64,000 bases of DNA, taken from contig NZ_ADVG01000002.1 in NCBI RefSeq assembly GCF_000178855.1, positions 930,001-994,000 on the forward strand, read 5' to 3'. The translations under genes were made by a program, and so were the position numbers. Origin of the DNA: Ktedonobacter racemifer DSM 44963 (lineage in GTDB: Bacteria; Chloroflexota; Ktedonobacteria; Ktedonobacterales; Ktedonobacteraceae). The notes beneath the pieces were generated by a model. That model was not told where the DNA came from and did not search any database. It saw only the letters and a program-made list of their open reading frames with translations. Within the stretch, counting starts at the first letter, position 1. Every line of letters starts with the position of its first letter. This document shows, in pieces, positions 26,504 through 35,446 of this stretch.

Positions 26504-27907
26504 TTAATCAATGCCGTGTTTGCGCATGAGGTAGCGAAGCTGGTCGACTTTGGCGAAGCCGAGCAGCTCCGCGGCTCGCGTGCGGTTGTGCCTGGTAGTC
26601 TCCAGGGCCCAGCGGATAAAGTGGCGCTCGATGCGCCCGTTGATCTCTTCCAGCGAGACCGGGCCGGTGGGGCGTGCGTTAAACCACTGCTCCCAGGGAT
26701 CTATCGGACTGGGCGCCTGCCCGTCTTTTGAGCCGACGATCTCATGGGGCAGGTGCATGGGCAGCAGCTCTTCGCCGCTACTTAAAATAATGGCGCGCTC
26801 AATGACGTTTTTTAGCTCACGTATATTCCCCGGCCAGCTATAATTCTGTAAGAGGCGTTGCGTCTCGGGCGCAAGCTTGCGCACGTTACGACCAAGCGAG
26901 CGATTGAAGTCTTCGATAAAATGGGCGGCGAAGAGTAGGATATCTGCTGGCCGCTCGCGCAGGGGCGGCAAGGGAATCTTCAGGACCGCCAGGCGGTAGT
27001 AGAGGTCCGAGCGGAAGGAGCCATCCTTCATGGCCAGCTCCAGGTCGCGGTTGGTCGCGGCCAGGATACGCACATTGATCCTGACCTCCTTGTTGCCACC
27101 CAGGCGAAAGAAGGAACGCGTCTCCAGTACGCGCAGCAGCTTGGCCTGCATGTCAAGCGGCATCTCGCCAATCTCGTCCAGGAAGAGCGTGCCTCCTTCT
27201 GCCAATTCTAACAGGCCGCGCTTCTGCTTCTTGGCGTCGGTAAAGGCATACTGCTCATACCCAAATAGCTCGCTTTCAAGCAAGTTGTGCGCGATGGCGG
27301 CGCAATTGAGCGGGTGAAAGGGGCCGCTGGCACGTGGACTCTGCTCATGAATGGCGTGCGCGATAACCTCTTTGCCGGTGCCGCTCTCGCCAGTGATGAG
27401 CACCGAGGCATCACTACGCGCGATCTTGGAGACCAGCTCAAAGACGGCATGCATACGCTCACTATGCCCCACGACGTGATTAAAATGATAATTATCGCTG
27501 CGCTCTCGCTTTAACTGTCGCAGTTCTCTCGACATCGCGCTGGTATCCAGCGCTCGTTTTACAACTAGCAACAATTCCTCCAGGTCAAATCCTTTGAGTA
27601 TGTAATCTGAGGCTCCTAACTTCATGGCCTCTACGGCGGTCTGGACGTCGCCATAAGCGGTCAGGATCACTACGGGCAGCTCCGCCTCATGCTCGCGAAT
27701 ACGCCTGAGTACCTCCAACCCACTCAATTTGGGGAGGCGCAGGTCCAGCAAGACAAGATCAATCGTATTCTTCTGGAGTTCGCGCAGGCCCGCCTCGCCA
27801 TCTGAGGCGGTGTAGACATCATAGCCGCGCTTGCGCAGGTAGCGTGCAAGCTGGTGCGGTAGATGTGGCTCATCATCGACGATCAGAATACCCAGGCTCA
27901 TCAACAC
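26504..27907 (-). CDS. NtrC-type response regulator with altered GAFTGA loop
   Basis: 467 aa. Receiver domain (phospho-acceptor D55 in LVLLDLRLP), AAA+ domain with Walker A GESGTGKE (173-180) and Walker B LFLDEIG (241-247), and a Fis-type HTH at the C-terminus (TRAAELLGFAKVDQLRYLMRK). The loop that normally reads GAFTGA and contacts sigma-54 reads YAFTDA (220-225). Two positions essential in classical activators are changed, so sigma-54 activation is doubtful. It overlaps the upstream kinase gene by 35 bp, so the two are a pair. Confidence 0.92.
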   Translation of the reverse strand: MLMSLGILIVDDEPHLPHQLARYLRKRGYDVYTASDGEAGLRELQKNTIDLVLLDLRLPKLSGLEVLRRIREHEAELPVVILTAYGDVQTAVEAMKLGASDYILKGFDLEELLLVVKRALDTSAMSRELRQLKRERSDNYHFNHVVGHSERMHAVFELVSKIARSDASVLITGESGTGKEVIAHAIHEQSPRASGPFHPLNCAAIAHNLLESELFGYEQYAFTDAKKQKRGLLELAEGGTLFLDEIGEMPLDMQAKLLRVLETRSFFRLGGNKEVRINVRILAATNRDLELAMKDGSFRSDLYYRLAVLKIPLPPLRERPADILLFAAHFIEDFNRSLGRNVRKLAPETQRLLQNYSWPGNIRELKNVIERAIILSSGEELLPMHLPHEIVGSKDGQAPSPIDPWEQWFNARPTGPVSLEEINGRIERHFIRWALETTRHNRTRAAELLGFAKVDQLRYLMRKHGID

Positions 27908-30512
27908 CCTCCTCCACTAACATCTCCTCTTCCAATAACATGTCGCCCCAGGGCGCGTTATAAGCACCTTTTCTGCGGAAACTTGTACAGGCATCCTCAT
28001 CGAAGACGGGCAGGCGAATCGAGATGGTTGCGCCATAGCCATAGTGCCCCTCGACGCGGATATAGCCCCCGTGGTCCTCGACCAGGCGACGCGTGATCGC
28101 CAGCCCCAGGCCAATACCGTGGGCTTTGGTGGTAAAGAAGGGTTGGAAGATACGCCCGAGTTGTTCTGGTCTGATGCCCTCGCCAGTATCGCTCACAGCG
28201 ATCTCAACCCACCGCGAGAGGGTGATGCCTGGACGCTGAAGCCCAACCAGCACCTGGGGTGAGCGTGTAGTGGCCACGTCCTCCTGCTCGCCCTCAGCCA
28301 TCTCCTGCTCGGCTGGTAGCGTCATGCAGGAGACGGTGAGGATGCCCCCTTCGGGCATGGCCTGTAGAGCATTCATGTAGAGATTAAGCAAGACCTGCTC
28401 CATTTGCCCGGCGTCGACGCCGACGGCAGGGATGTCGCGGTAGACGCGATGTACGACGACATTGGCCGCCTCGCACTGTGGCTGAATGAAGTGCAATACC
28501 CGGTCGCTTAGCTCGGAGAGGGAACAGGGCGTGCGGTGCAATTGACGCGGCTTGGCGAAGAGCAACAGGTCATGCACGATGGCGTTGAGCCGCTCGACCT
28601 CTTTCAGGACGACCGAGCTCTCCTCGCGTATCCAGGCCTGGTCGCTTCCCAGGCCACAATCAATCTCGTCCGAGGGCAGAGGCTCAGTCGTGGTGGAGAG
28701 TTCCTCCATGATCATCTGCATAGAGGTCTTAATCGAGGCCAGGGGGTTGCGCACCTCGTGGGCGACATTGGCGGCCATCTCGCCCAGAGTCGCCAGGCGG
28801 TCCAGGCGCCGCTTCTCCTCCTCCAGGCGATGGACCGAGGTGACATCGGTGAAGGTCACAAGCATACCAATGGGCATGTTACTCTCATCGCTTAGGGGCA
28901 GGGCATCGACCTCCAGGACCACTTCGCGTCCCTGCCGGTCGGTGTTCTTGATGGTTCCGCTGCGCAGCTCTCCCAGCAAGGCGTGAAAGGGGGCTGGCAG
29001 GCGCTGGAGCGAGATGGTGGATCCCGGCTCGCCATCCGCTCGCGCCGGGTCACCATTCGGCCAGGCTCCTTCGCCTGGCGCATCGCCTCGGAGAGCGCTG
29101 AGGACCGCCTCGAAGGTCTGCGTCTCGCGCACCGGCTCATCTATGCCTGGCGGCAAAGATGGCTGCTCAATAGGTGAGAGATATTGCTCATACGGGGCGG
29201 TCGCGACATGCAGGGCGCGTATATCCAGAACACGCACCAGCGGCTGGCCCACAATCTCGCGGGCATGGTAGCCAAGAATGGCGGCGGCGGCGCGGTTAAA
29301 GGTGGTGACGCGCCCGGAGCGGTCGGTCGTGATCAGGCCACTGGGAATGCTTTCGAGGATCATCTCTTTGAGGCGCTGGTCCTCAAGCACCTGGCGCAGG
29401 AGCTTGCGCGCCTCGTTGCGGGCCTCAATGACCTCGTGCATGAGCGTCATATTCTCCAGCGCCGCCCCCGCCTGGCTAGCGAGCACCTGGAGCAGTACTA
29501 GTTCGGACTTACGCAGCTTCCAGGGCGCGTGATAGGCCCCGATGACCACGCCCAGGATACTCGTCTCCTGGGCATACTCCTGATCTTTGCTGATACTCCC
29601 GCGCAGCAGGGAACCGCCGCGCCGCGCGCCGATCTTGCCACCCAGCAGGGGGACCGCGAAGAAGGTCTTCACAGAGGAGGGGAGGGCCTGAGCCACTTGC
29701 TGGCTCCAGGGGTCATTTCTGGCGCCAGGCAATTCTAGCAAGAGGATTTCGGGAAACTTCTGTTCGCCAAAGTAGCGCAGGAGGAGGGTGCGTAACTCTT
29801 CTGTCACCCATGTTTCCTTCTCGGTAGGCCTGGGACGCGTCCGCGCGCCCCGTGCAGGCACCTCTAGCAAGGCCCCCAGGTCGGCCATCGAGATCTCGCG
29901 TGCGCGCTGGACGATGACGGCACGCATACGCTCGTATTCATACATCGAGTAGTGCATCTGACTGCTGATACTGTTGAGCAGCGACAACTCATGGATGCGC
30001 TCCCGGTCGCGCTCCAGCAGGCGTGTATTCTCCAGTAGTAGCGCGACCACGCCCGCGACGGCCTCGACCGTGCTCACCTCGTCCGCCTGCCAGGCCATAG
30101 GCGGCTCAGAGCATTCCTCGCGTGGCAGGCGAATGGCGACCATCACGCCGATACAGCGCTGGCGATAGATGAGGGGTGCCGCGACATGCGTAGGAGCACG
30201 AGAGGGCGTGGCCCTGGCATGCCGCTCGCGCCAGGCCTGCGCCTCCAGGAGGTCGCCTGTGAGCGGGATAGGATTGATGCGTGCCACCGAGAGCAGCGCG
30301 CTCGACCAGCCCGGCTGATCATCGAAGGAGCCAGCCACAAACTGGAGTGTCTCGCCAATGCGCTGATAAAAGAGGACGCAGCGACAACGCAGCAGGGTCG
30401 CCAGCCGTCGCGGCAGGCTATCCTGTAACGTTTTATAATCAATAATGGCGCTAAAATCTTGTAGCAGGGCCTGCACGACCCCCGCAATCTCAACCTGCTC
30501 CACCAGTGGCAC
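27873..30512 (-). CDS. NtrB-like sensor histidine kinase (GAF-GAF-PAS-HisKA-HATPase)
   Basis: 879 aa, soluble. Two GAF-like regions (residues ~20-180 and ~190-390), a PAS domain (~400-600, with a long inserted loop), HisKA with NVAHEVRNPLASI and HATPase_c with NLYMNALQAM, DTGEGI and GIGLGLAI. This is the NtrB subgroup, which usually serves NtrC-like regulators. The overlapping downstream gene is one. A long acidic C-terminal tail (LLEEEMLVEEGVDE) is unusual. Confidence 0.92.
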   Translation of the reverse strand: MPLVEQVEIAGVVQALLQDFSAIIDYKTLQDSLPRRLATLLRCRCVLFYQRIGETLQFVAGSFDDQPGWSSALLSVARINPIPLTGDLLEAQAWRERHARATPSRAPTHVAAPLIYRQRCIGVMVAIRLPREECSEPPMAWQADEVSTVEAVAGVVALLLENTRLLERDRERIHELSLLNSISSQMHYSMYEYERMRAVIVQRAREISMADLGALLEVPARGARTRPRPTEKETWVTEELRTLLLRYFGEQKFPEILLLELPGARNDPWSQQVAQALPSSVKTFFAVPLLGGKIGARRGGSLLRGSISKDQEYAQETSILGVVIGAYHAPWKLRKSELVLLQVLASQAGAALENMTLMHEVIEARNEARKLLRQVLEDQRLKEMILESIPSGLITTDRSGRVTTFNRAAAAILGYHAREIVGQPLVRVLDIRALHVATAPYEQYLSPIEQPSLPPGIDEPVRETQTFEAVLSALRGDAPGEGAWPNGDPARADGEPGSTISLQRLPAPFHALLGELRSGTIKNTDRQGREVVLEVDALPLSDESNMPIGMLVTFTDVTSVHRLEEEKRRLDRLATLGEMAANVAHEVRNPLASIKTSMQMIMEELSTTTEPLPSDEIDCGLGSDQAWIREESSVVLKEVERLNAIVHDLLLFAKPRQLHRTPCSLSELSDRVLHFIQPQCEAANVVVHRVYRDIPAVGVDAGQMEQVLLNLYMNALQAMPEGGILTVSCMTLPAEQEMAEGEQEDVATTRSPQVLVGLQRPGITLSRWVEIAVSDTGEGIRPEQLGRIFQPFFTTKAHGIGLGLAITRRLVEDHGGYIRVEGHYGYGATISIRLPVFDEDACTSFRRKGAYNAPWGDMLLEEEMLVEEGVDEPGYSDRR

Positions 30513-31009
30513 CTCTTCTTCTACCCATCAACCCAATCCCCACACGTTCCACAACGACTCTCACGCTCAAGCAAGCCTTCCCTCCCACGGAAAACCGCCT
30601 TCACATCACACTTACTGGAACCCATCATAACAGATGTGTCTGAAGCAATGCACGCAAATAGGACCACTTCATGAAAATATTGTCACCGAATATCTGAAAG
30701 CGCTCGATAGTTGATGTGATATCGAGCAGATCAGAGCCGTACATATATAAGCCGCACATATATGCATTGAAGGATAAAAAATATGCTCAAATAGCTTTAA
30801 GGAGCGTAAGAGCAGCAATCGAAAATGTGCGCGACTATGCTTAAAGGTGTGCTTGTTGTCCACCTTTGGAGGCATTGACAGAGAGACGCTATCATGGTAT
30901 GCTACACGCACCATACAAGAAAAAGTGTTCTAAACCAGAATATCTGGCGTTTCTAGCGAAAGAGGCGACATCTCTCTCTCAGTGTGGTGTTGAAAGGGAA
31001 GGGGTTTTC

Positions 31010-32924
31010 ATGCCCCTCTGCAAAAAGATCAAACTTGACCTCAGCGAGCAAGACATGGCTACCCTTGAGTTCATGCAAGGAAAATGCAGAGGGCGTGCGC
31101 TATGAGGCGCATCGTAGTATCCCTGGCGCAGCCAGGTAGAACTGAGAGGAACGTTCTAGGGTTAACGGCTTACCTTTAACCTGAAAAGATTAAGGGGACA
31201 GGAGCATGCCGATAACGCGAGGGGTATCTGAAGGCACTGTAAGATACGCCTCGCTAGACCCGCGCGATATGGTAAAAGCTAAACTGCTTGAAGCTCAATC
31301 TCCATCGGGGTTCACATTCCCCCACTGGTAGAGTGCTTGTTCACCAGTGTCATGAGATGCGAAGGTCTGAGGCCTCAACCTCCGCAACCTCTCTCACATG
31401 AGCGATGGCTAACGAAGCCACCTAAAGAGATGAATGAGCTACCTACGTCGCGCTCGGACGTATTACGATGACGTACCATAGGATCATCTACCGGGAGAGA
31501 TCCCTAAGATGACGGACATCCCATAGTAGTTAGAGGAGAGGAAAGCTCTCTACACGGCGAAGGGGATGAGGTGATGAGATACTCAGTAAAGTGAGGTACT
31601 CGAGATGAGCGACAGCCGAAACCGTCCTGGGTATCATTCAACGAAACTTGAACATCACTGGCGAGCCGGATGAGTCGAAAGGTTCAAGTCCGGTTCTGAG
31701 GGAGACTGAGAGAAAAGGAGCAAGCAATTGAAACCTCGCTCCCAGTCTACCCTACTCTACAATTGGTGGGTGATGAAATTGCGAGACGGTGAGAAGTGGC
31801 GCTTCAACGCCTGCAAGAAAACGCTGGCCGAGAGCCGTGCCCATGATCCTGAACTTAATCAGGTCTATGGGAAATTGCTTGCGGAAGTGTACTATCGCCT
31901 GGATGGGGCCATGCGAGCCTTCTTTCGTCGCGTCGCCAATGGGGAAACCCCAGGCTTTCCCCGCGTGCGCCCTCGCCATGGCTTCTTTACCCTCTGTTAT
32001 CCGGCGATGTATCTCACGCTTGAGGGAAACACCCTCATGTTGCCCACAGGGGGCAAGGGCAAGCACAAACGCTTTCCTGCCATCCGTGCTCACCTCACCG
32101 AACTGCCTCCCGAAGGCTTTCGAGAGGTGGCGATCAGTCGCGATGGCAGAGGTAACTACTACGCCTCTTTCAGCTACCGAGAGCCCGAGCAAGCCAAACG
32201 CGATGGCAACACCGTGGCTTTCGATCTGGGCATCAAGACGCTGGCAACTGGGGTCACGGAAGGGGGCCGAATCTATCACATCGGTGGGTTCAAAGGCTCG
32301 CGTTGGTACAACAAACAGTTGGATCGGCTTCGCTCGAAACGCAGCAAGTGCAAGAAGAAGTCGCGTCGTTATCTTCATCTGAGCAAGGTGTACAAGCGCG
32401 TTTCGCAGAGGAAGCGCAACAAACAGCGCGATAGCCTGCACAAGGCATCGCATCTTATCGCACGGCGATTGGTTGAGAGAACTGTCGTCGTAGGAGATCT
32501 TTCCCAACGGCACATGGTCATGAAAGAGCATCAGGAGCGAAACAAGGCGCTCAATCGGGCGGTCTACAATGACTGGGGCTTGTATGCCTTCGTCCAAATG
32601 CTCACCTATAAATGCCAGTTGTATGGGAAAGAGCTTCAGTTGGTAGATGAGCGTAACACGTCCAAGCAGTGTAGTGGCTGTGGGAATCTGCAAGCCATGC
32701 CACTGTGAAAGCGGACGTATCAGTGCGCGGAATGTGGACTCGTCATGGATCGAGATGAGAATAGTGCTCACAACATCTTGACGAGGTTCCTTGCCCGGCG
32801 AGGGCCATACACTCAGGCTTGTCCTGAGTGCGATGTGCTGCAGGTGACCCAAAGCGGCGTAGAAGTCATGGGGACTTCCTGTGAGGGCCAGGTGCAGCAA
32901 TTGAATCTATTCGAGGGTGCATAA
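31010..32924 (+). pseudogene. tnpB: TnpB nuclease, copy 1: intron-split and with a nonsense codon
   Basis: Starts at the ATG at 31010 (GAAAGGGAAGGGG upstream). Exon 1 ends at 31094 inside a Leu codon and exon 2 resumes at 31756. Joining them gives KCRGLYNWW exactly as in the intact copy. A TGA at 32706-32708 replaces an Arg codon of copy 2 and removes the second zinc knuckle and the RuvC-III DRDEN motif, although the downstream sequence stays in frame to 32924. The protein is therefore truncated even if the intron splices. Confidence 0.88.
31095..31755 (+). mobile_element. ORF-less group II intron inside tnpB
   Basis: 661 nt. It begins GTGCG (group II consensus GUGYG) and ends CCTAC (AY rule). 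Domain V is a 34-nt hairpin at 31663-31696 starting GAGCCGGA, with a GAAA tetraloop, closing AAGTCCGGTTC and an AGC triad. Domain VI follows with stems AGACTG/CAGTCT and GGAGC/GCTCC, and A31749 lies at the usual branch distance from the 3' end. Removal restores the TnpB frame. It encodes no reverse transcriptase, so mobility needs a protein in trans. Confidence 0.9.
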
Positions 32925-32960
32925 GCACATTTGAGTAGATTTAGAAAGGCAGATCACCAC

Positions 32961-33731
32961 ATGAGGAAACATCACTTCCACCTGCGATTCATCGCGCTCC
33001 TGCTACTCTGCCTGGTGCTTGCGGCCTGTACATCAGGAGGAGGCTCACCACAGGCCTCAAACACCCCTACGCCGACCGCGACACCCCCCATCACCCCTAC
33101 GCCCACCACGCCGACAGTCACCGGTCAAGAGGTCCGCTTTACGACAGCCGATCATATTAAGCTTGCTGGCATGCTCTATAGCAAAAGCGGCACGACAGCG
33201 ATTATCTGTTCTCATGAACTCAATAGCACCAAGGCTATATGGCAAGGGATCGTGCCCTGGTTCGCCGCACGCGGCTTTATGGTTCTGGCCTATGACTTCC
33301 GTGGCAACGGCGAGTCCGAAGGGCAGCGTGATAACGCCCAATATAGCCAGGATTTACTTGCCGCCATCACCTTTGTCAAAAGCCAGGGCGCGAAAAAAGT
33401 CATTCTGCTTGGCGCAAGCATGGGGGGATCAGTGAGCCTGGACGCCGCCTCCCAGACCAAAGTAGCAGGGGTCATCACCCTCTCCGCCCCCCTTATAGGT
33501 TGGATCGAGGAAAAGAAGATTCCCGCAATCACTGCACCCAAGCTCTTTATCAACAGTCAGGAAGACACCTACGCCCAGGAGACCCAGCACATGTTCGACA
33601 TCGCCCAACAGCCTAAAGAGATACACATCTACCCCGGTAGCGCCCACGGCACCGCAATCTTTGGAACCGAGAATAGCCGTGATTTAATTGACCGCATCAT
33701 CGCCTTCACGACCAAAAACGCGCCCCAATAA
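32961..33731 (+). CDS. Alpha/beta hydrolase lipoprotein
   Basis: 256 aa from the ATG at 32961. A type II signal peptide with lipobox LAAC (Cys ~22) is followed by a Thr/Pro-rich spacer (~25-50), so it is tethered outside the membrane. The hydrolase fold shows the nucleophile Ser in GASMGGS, the acidic residue in NSQEDTYA and His in GSAHGT. The ribosome site (AGAAAGG, 11 nt upstream) lies in the right end of the TnpB element, so the insertion has replaced the native upstream region. Substrate unknown. Confidence 0.88.
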   Translation: MRKHHFHLRFIALLLLCLVLAACTSGGGSPQASNTPTPTATPPITPTPTTPTVTGQEVRFTTADHIKLAGMLYSKSGTTAIICSHELNSTKAIWQGIVPWFAARGFMVLAYDFRGNGESEGQRDNAQYSQDLLAAITFVKSQGAKKVILLGASMGGSVSLDAASQTKVAGVITLSAPLIGWIEEKKIPAITAPKLFINSQEDTYAQETQHMFDIAQQPKEIHIYPGSAHGTAIFGTENSRDLIDRIIAFTTKNAPQ

Positions 33732-33801
33732 GACGTCCCTTCCCCCAGGCCTTTTTAGTCCATGCAAGCATGGACCCTACAATGCTCTTACCCCTACATC
33801 T

Positions 33802-33859
33802 GTAATAATATGGGCGTACATTGTGGGCGGATGCCCGCAATGTACGCCCATATTATTAC
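33802..33859. terminator. 27-bp palindrome after the lipoprotein gene
   Basis: Two 27-nt arms with one mismatch and a 4-nt loop (GGAT). It follows the lipoprotein gene and precedes the IsrB element. It has no T-run. Confidence 0.6.
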
Positions 33860-33989
33860 CCCCTGAGCAGGTGCGAAGAGGGATAGGACCTTCACAGGAC
33901 ATGAAGCAGACAGTGTTATGGGTGGACGCTGAGACGGAAAAAGAGTACAATAACTCATGCGCGAATATGTATGCATTGTCTATATCACT

Positions 33990-34273
33990 GTGCTAAAAGG
34001 CCGGGTGTTGCAGTCAAGAACCCCATGCCTAAAAGGGTAGGAGCTTGCTCAAACGGCTAGAGCAACGCAAGTCTTGAACTAGTGGGCTTTGTTCTTTGGA
34101 ACAGACAGCAGCGTGAGGGGCTACAAGGACGTACGGACGCCACCCTAATCCGTACCACTCCTCGCCACGCCGAAGCGGATGGCATGCATGGAACCATGCC
34201 TATGCCTCTCATGCACCACGAAGGGTCATATAACCCTGGCATTGACCAGGAGGAAAGGAAATCCTTTCGTTCT
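33990..34273 (+). ncRNA. Putative omega RNA of IsrB
   Basis: IscB and IsrB genes are normally preceded by a ~200-400 nt guide RNA whose 5' end samples flanking DNA. The 280 bp before isrB have no gene and several possible stems, including AAAGGAAATCCTTT just before the start codon. Boundaries and guide are inferred, not seen. The likely left end of the element is near 34000. Confidence 0.4.
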
Positions 34274-35317
34274 ATGCGCATACCCGTTGTGGATACCCGT
34301 GGGGTGCCTTTGATGCCATGCACGCCTGCGAAAGCCCGACAGTTATTCAAGAGTGGCAAGGCACGCCCAAAACGCAATAAGTTGGGCATCTTCTTTGTCC
34401 AATTGTGTTATGAGCAAGAGCCCAGCAATCAACCATTAGTGATAGGGATTGATCCTGGCTCGAAGTTTGAAGGGTTCAGCGTGGTTGGCACACAAGAGAC
34501 GGTGGTGAACCTGATGGTGGAAGCGCCAACCCATGTCAAAGATGCGGTAAAAACCCGGCGTACCATGCGTAGGGCACGTCGCTTTCGCAAATGGCGTCGT
34601 CCAGAACGATATAACAATCGCCTCAAAGGCAAAAAGCGCATCCCCCCATCCACACGAAGCCGATGGGAAGCCAAAGCGCGTGTCGTGGCTCATCTCAAAG
34701 CCATTCTTCCTCTCACCGATGCTGTGGTAGAGGATGTGCAGGCCGTCACCAGGAAGGGCAAAAGAAGAAAGTGGAATCTTGCCTTTAGTCCCGTTCAGGT
34801 GGGGAAGCAACACTTGTATAGCTTGCTCACTGAGATGAGCTTACAGCTTCATCTGAAAGAAGGATGGGAAACCAAGCAATTACGAGAACAGTATGATCTT
34901 AAGAAAACCAAGAACAAAGTCAAACAAGCCTTTGAGTCGCATTGTGTGGATAGTTGGGTGTTAGCCGCTTGTATGAGTGGGGCGCAACAGCCATCGTGTC
35001 AACGACTTTGGTACGTGGTGGGAGCGGTCTTACATCGTCGTCAATTGCATCTCTTGCAGTTCTTAAAAGGTGGGAAACGCAAGCCCTATGGGGGGACGCG
35101 TTCATTAGGGTTCAAGCGAGGAACCCTCGTAATTCATCCCACCTATGGTCTCTGTATGGTAGGCGACTTTGATCGCAAAAAGCACACTGTGAGTTTACAT
35201 CACTATCGCACCAATAAACGATTGACCCGAGGGGGCAAGCCTACAATGTGTATGGTGAAAACGTGGATGGCATGGCGGAGCTGGCTAGTTTGTCTTCCAA
35301 GAAGGGAGCGGCTTTGA
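34274..35317 (+). CDS. isrB: IsrB-type RNA-guided nickase (PLMP + RuvC, no HNH)
   Basis: 347 aa from the ATG at 34274; the frame is open further upstream, but homology begins here. The PLMP domain (PVVDTRGVPLMPC) is followed by RuvC-I (GIDPGS, D60), an Arg-rich bridge helix (RRTMRRARRFRKWRR), RuvC-II (VVEDV, E153) and RuvC-III (SHCVDSW, H223/D226), then a C-terminal beta region (YGGTRSLGFKRGTLV). No HNH domain lies between RuvC-II and RuvC-III, which separates IsrB from IscB and Cas9. All catalytic residues are present. The extreme C-terminus appears slightly worn. Confidence 0.87.
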   Translation: MRIPVVDTRGVPLMPCTPAKARQLFKSGKARPKRNKLGIFFVQLCYEQEPSNQPLVIGIDPGSKFEGFSVVGTQETVVNLMVEAPTHVKDAVKTRRTMRRARRFRKWRRPERYNNRLKGKKRIPPSTRSRWEAKARVVAHLKAILPLTDAVVEDVQAVTRKGKRRKWNLAFSPVQVGKQHLYSLLTEMSLQLHLKEGWETKQLREQYDLKKTKNKVKQAFESHCVDSWVLAACMSGAQQPSCQRLWYVVGAVLHRRQLHLLQFLKGGKRKPYGGTRSLGFKRGTLVIHPTYGLCMVGDFDRKKHTVSLHHYRTNKRLTRGGKPTMCMVKTWMAWRSWLVCLPRRERL

Positions 35318-35357
35318 TGCCTCCCCATGCGTGAATGCAGGGGTCTCTTCAAAGCCG
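35309..35357. repeat. Hairpin at the right end of the IsrB element
   Basis: CGGCTTTGA (35309-35317) and TCAAAGCCG (35349-35357) pair, with an inner CCCC/GGGG stem. This fits the end hairpin recognised by a Y1 transposase. It overlaps the isrB stop codon. Confidence 0.5.
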
Positions 35358-35446
35358 GTTGGTATGATGGCGCGCACGTCGCCCACAGGTGCGCATGCTG
35401 TGACGTATGTTTTATTTGGGGAAACGCGAAATTTAGAGGAGGAACA

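Larger units (their letters stand above)
30799..32953 (+). mobile_element. Solo TnpB element, copy 1, interrupted by a group II intron
   Basis: Limits are set by alignment with copy 2 (48308-49801). Both begin at AAGGAGC and both end at AGAAAGGCAGA. Copy 1 is 2155 bp and copy 2 is 1494 bp; the difference of 661 bp equals the intron. No tnpA is present. The right end lies only 8 bp before the start of the lipoprotein gene at 32961. Confidence 0.85.

Noticed and set aside
31095..31755. An ordinary IS inserted into tnpB
   Set aside because: No terminal inverted repeats, target duplication or transposase. The ends and domain V/VI fit a group II intron, and removal restores the frame without leaving extra bases.
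31752..32900. A 382-codon minus-strand frame antisense to tnpB copy 1
   Set aside because: It mirrors the tnpB codons, has no known domain, and a similar antisense frame is open in copy 2 only because of codon bias.
34274..35317. IscB (with HNH)
   Set aside because: No HNH motif lies between RuvC-II and RuvC-III; the spacing fits IsrB.
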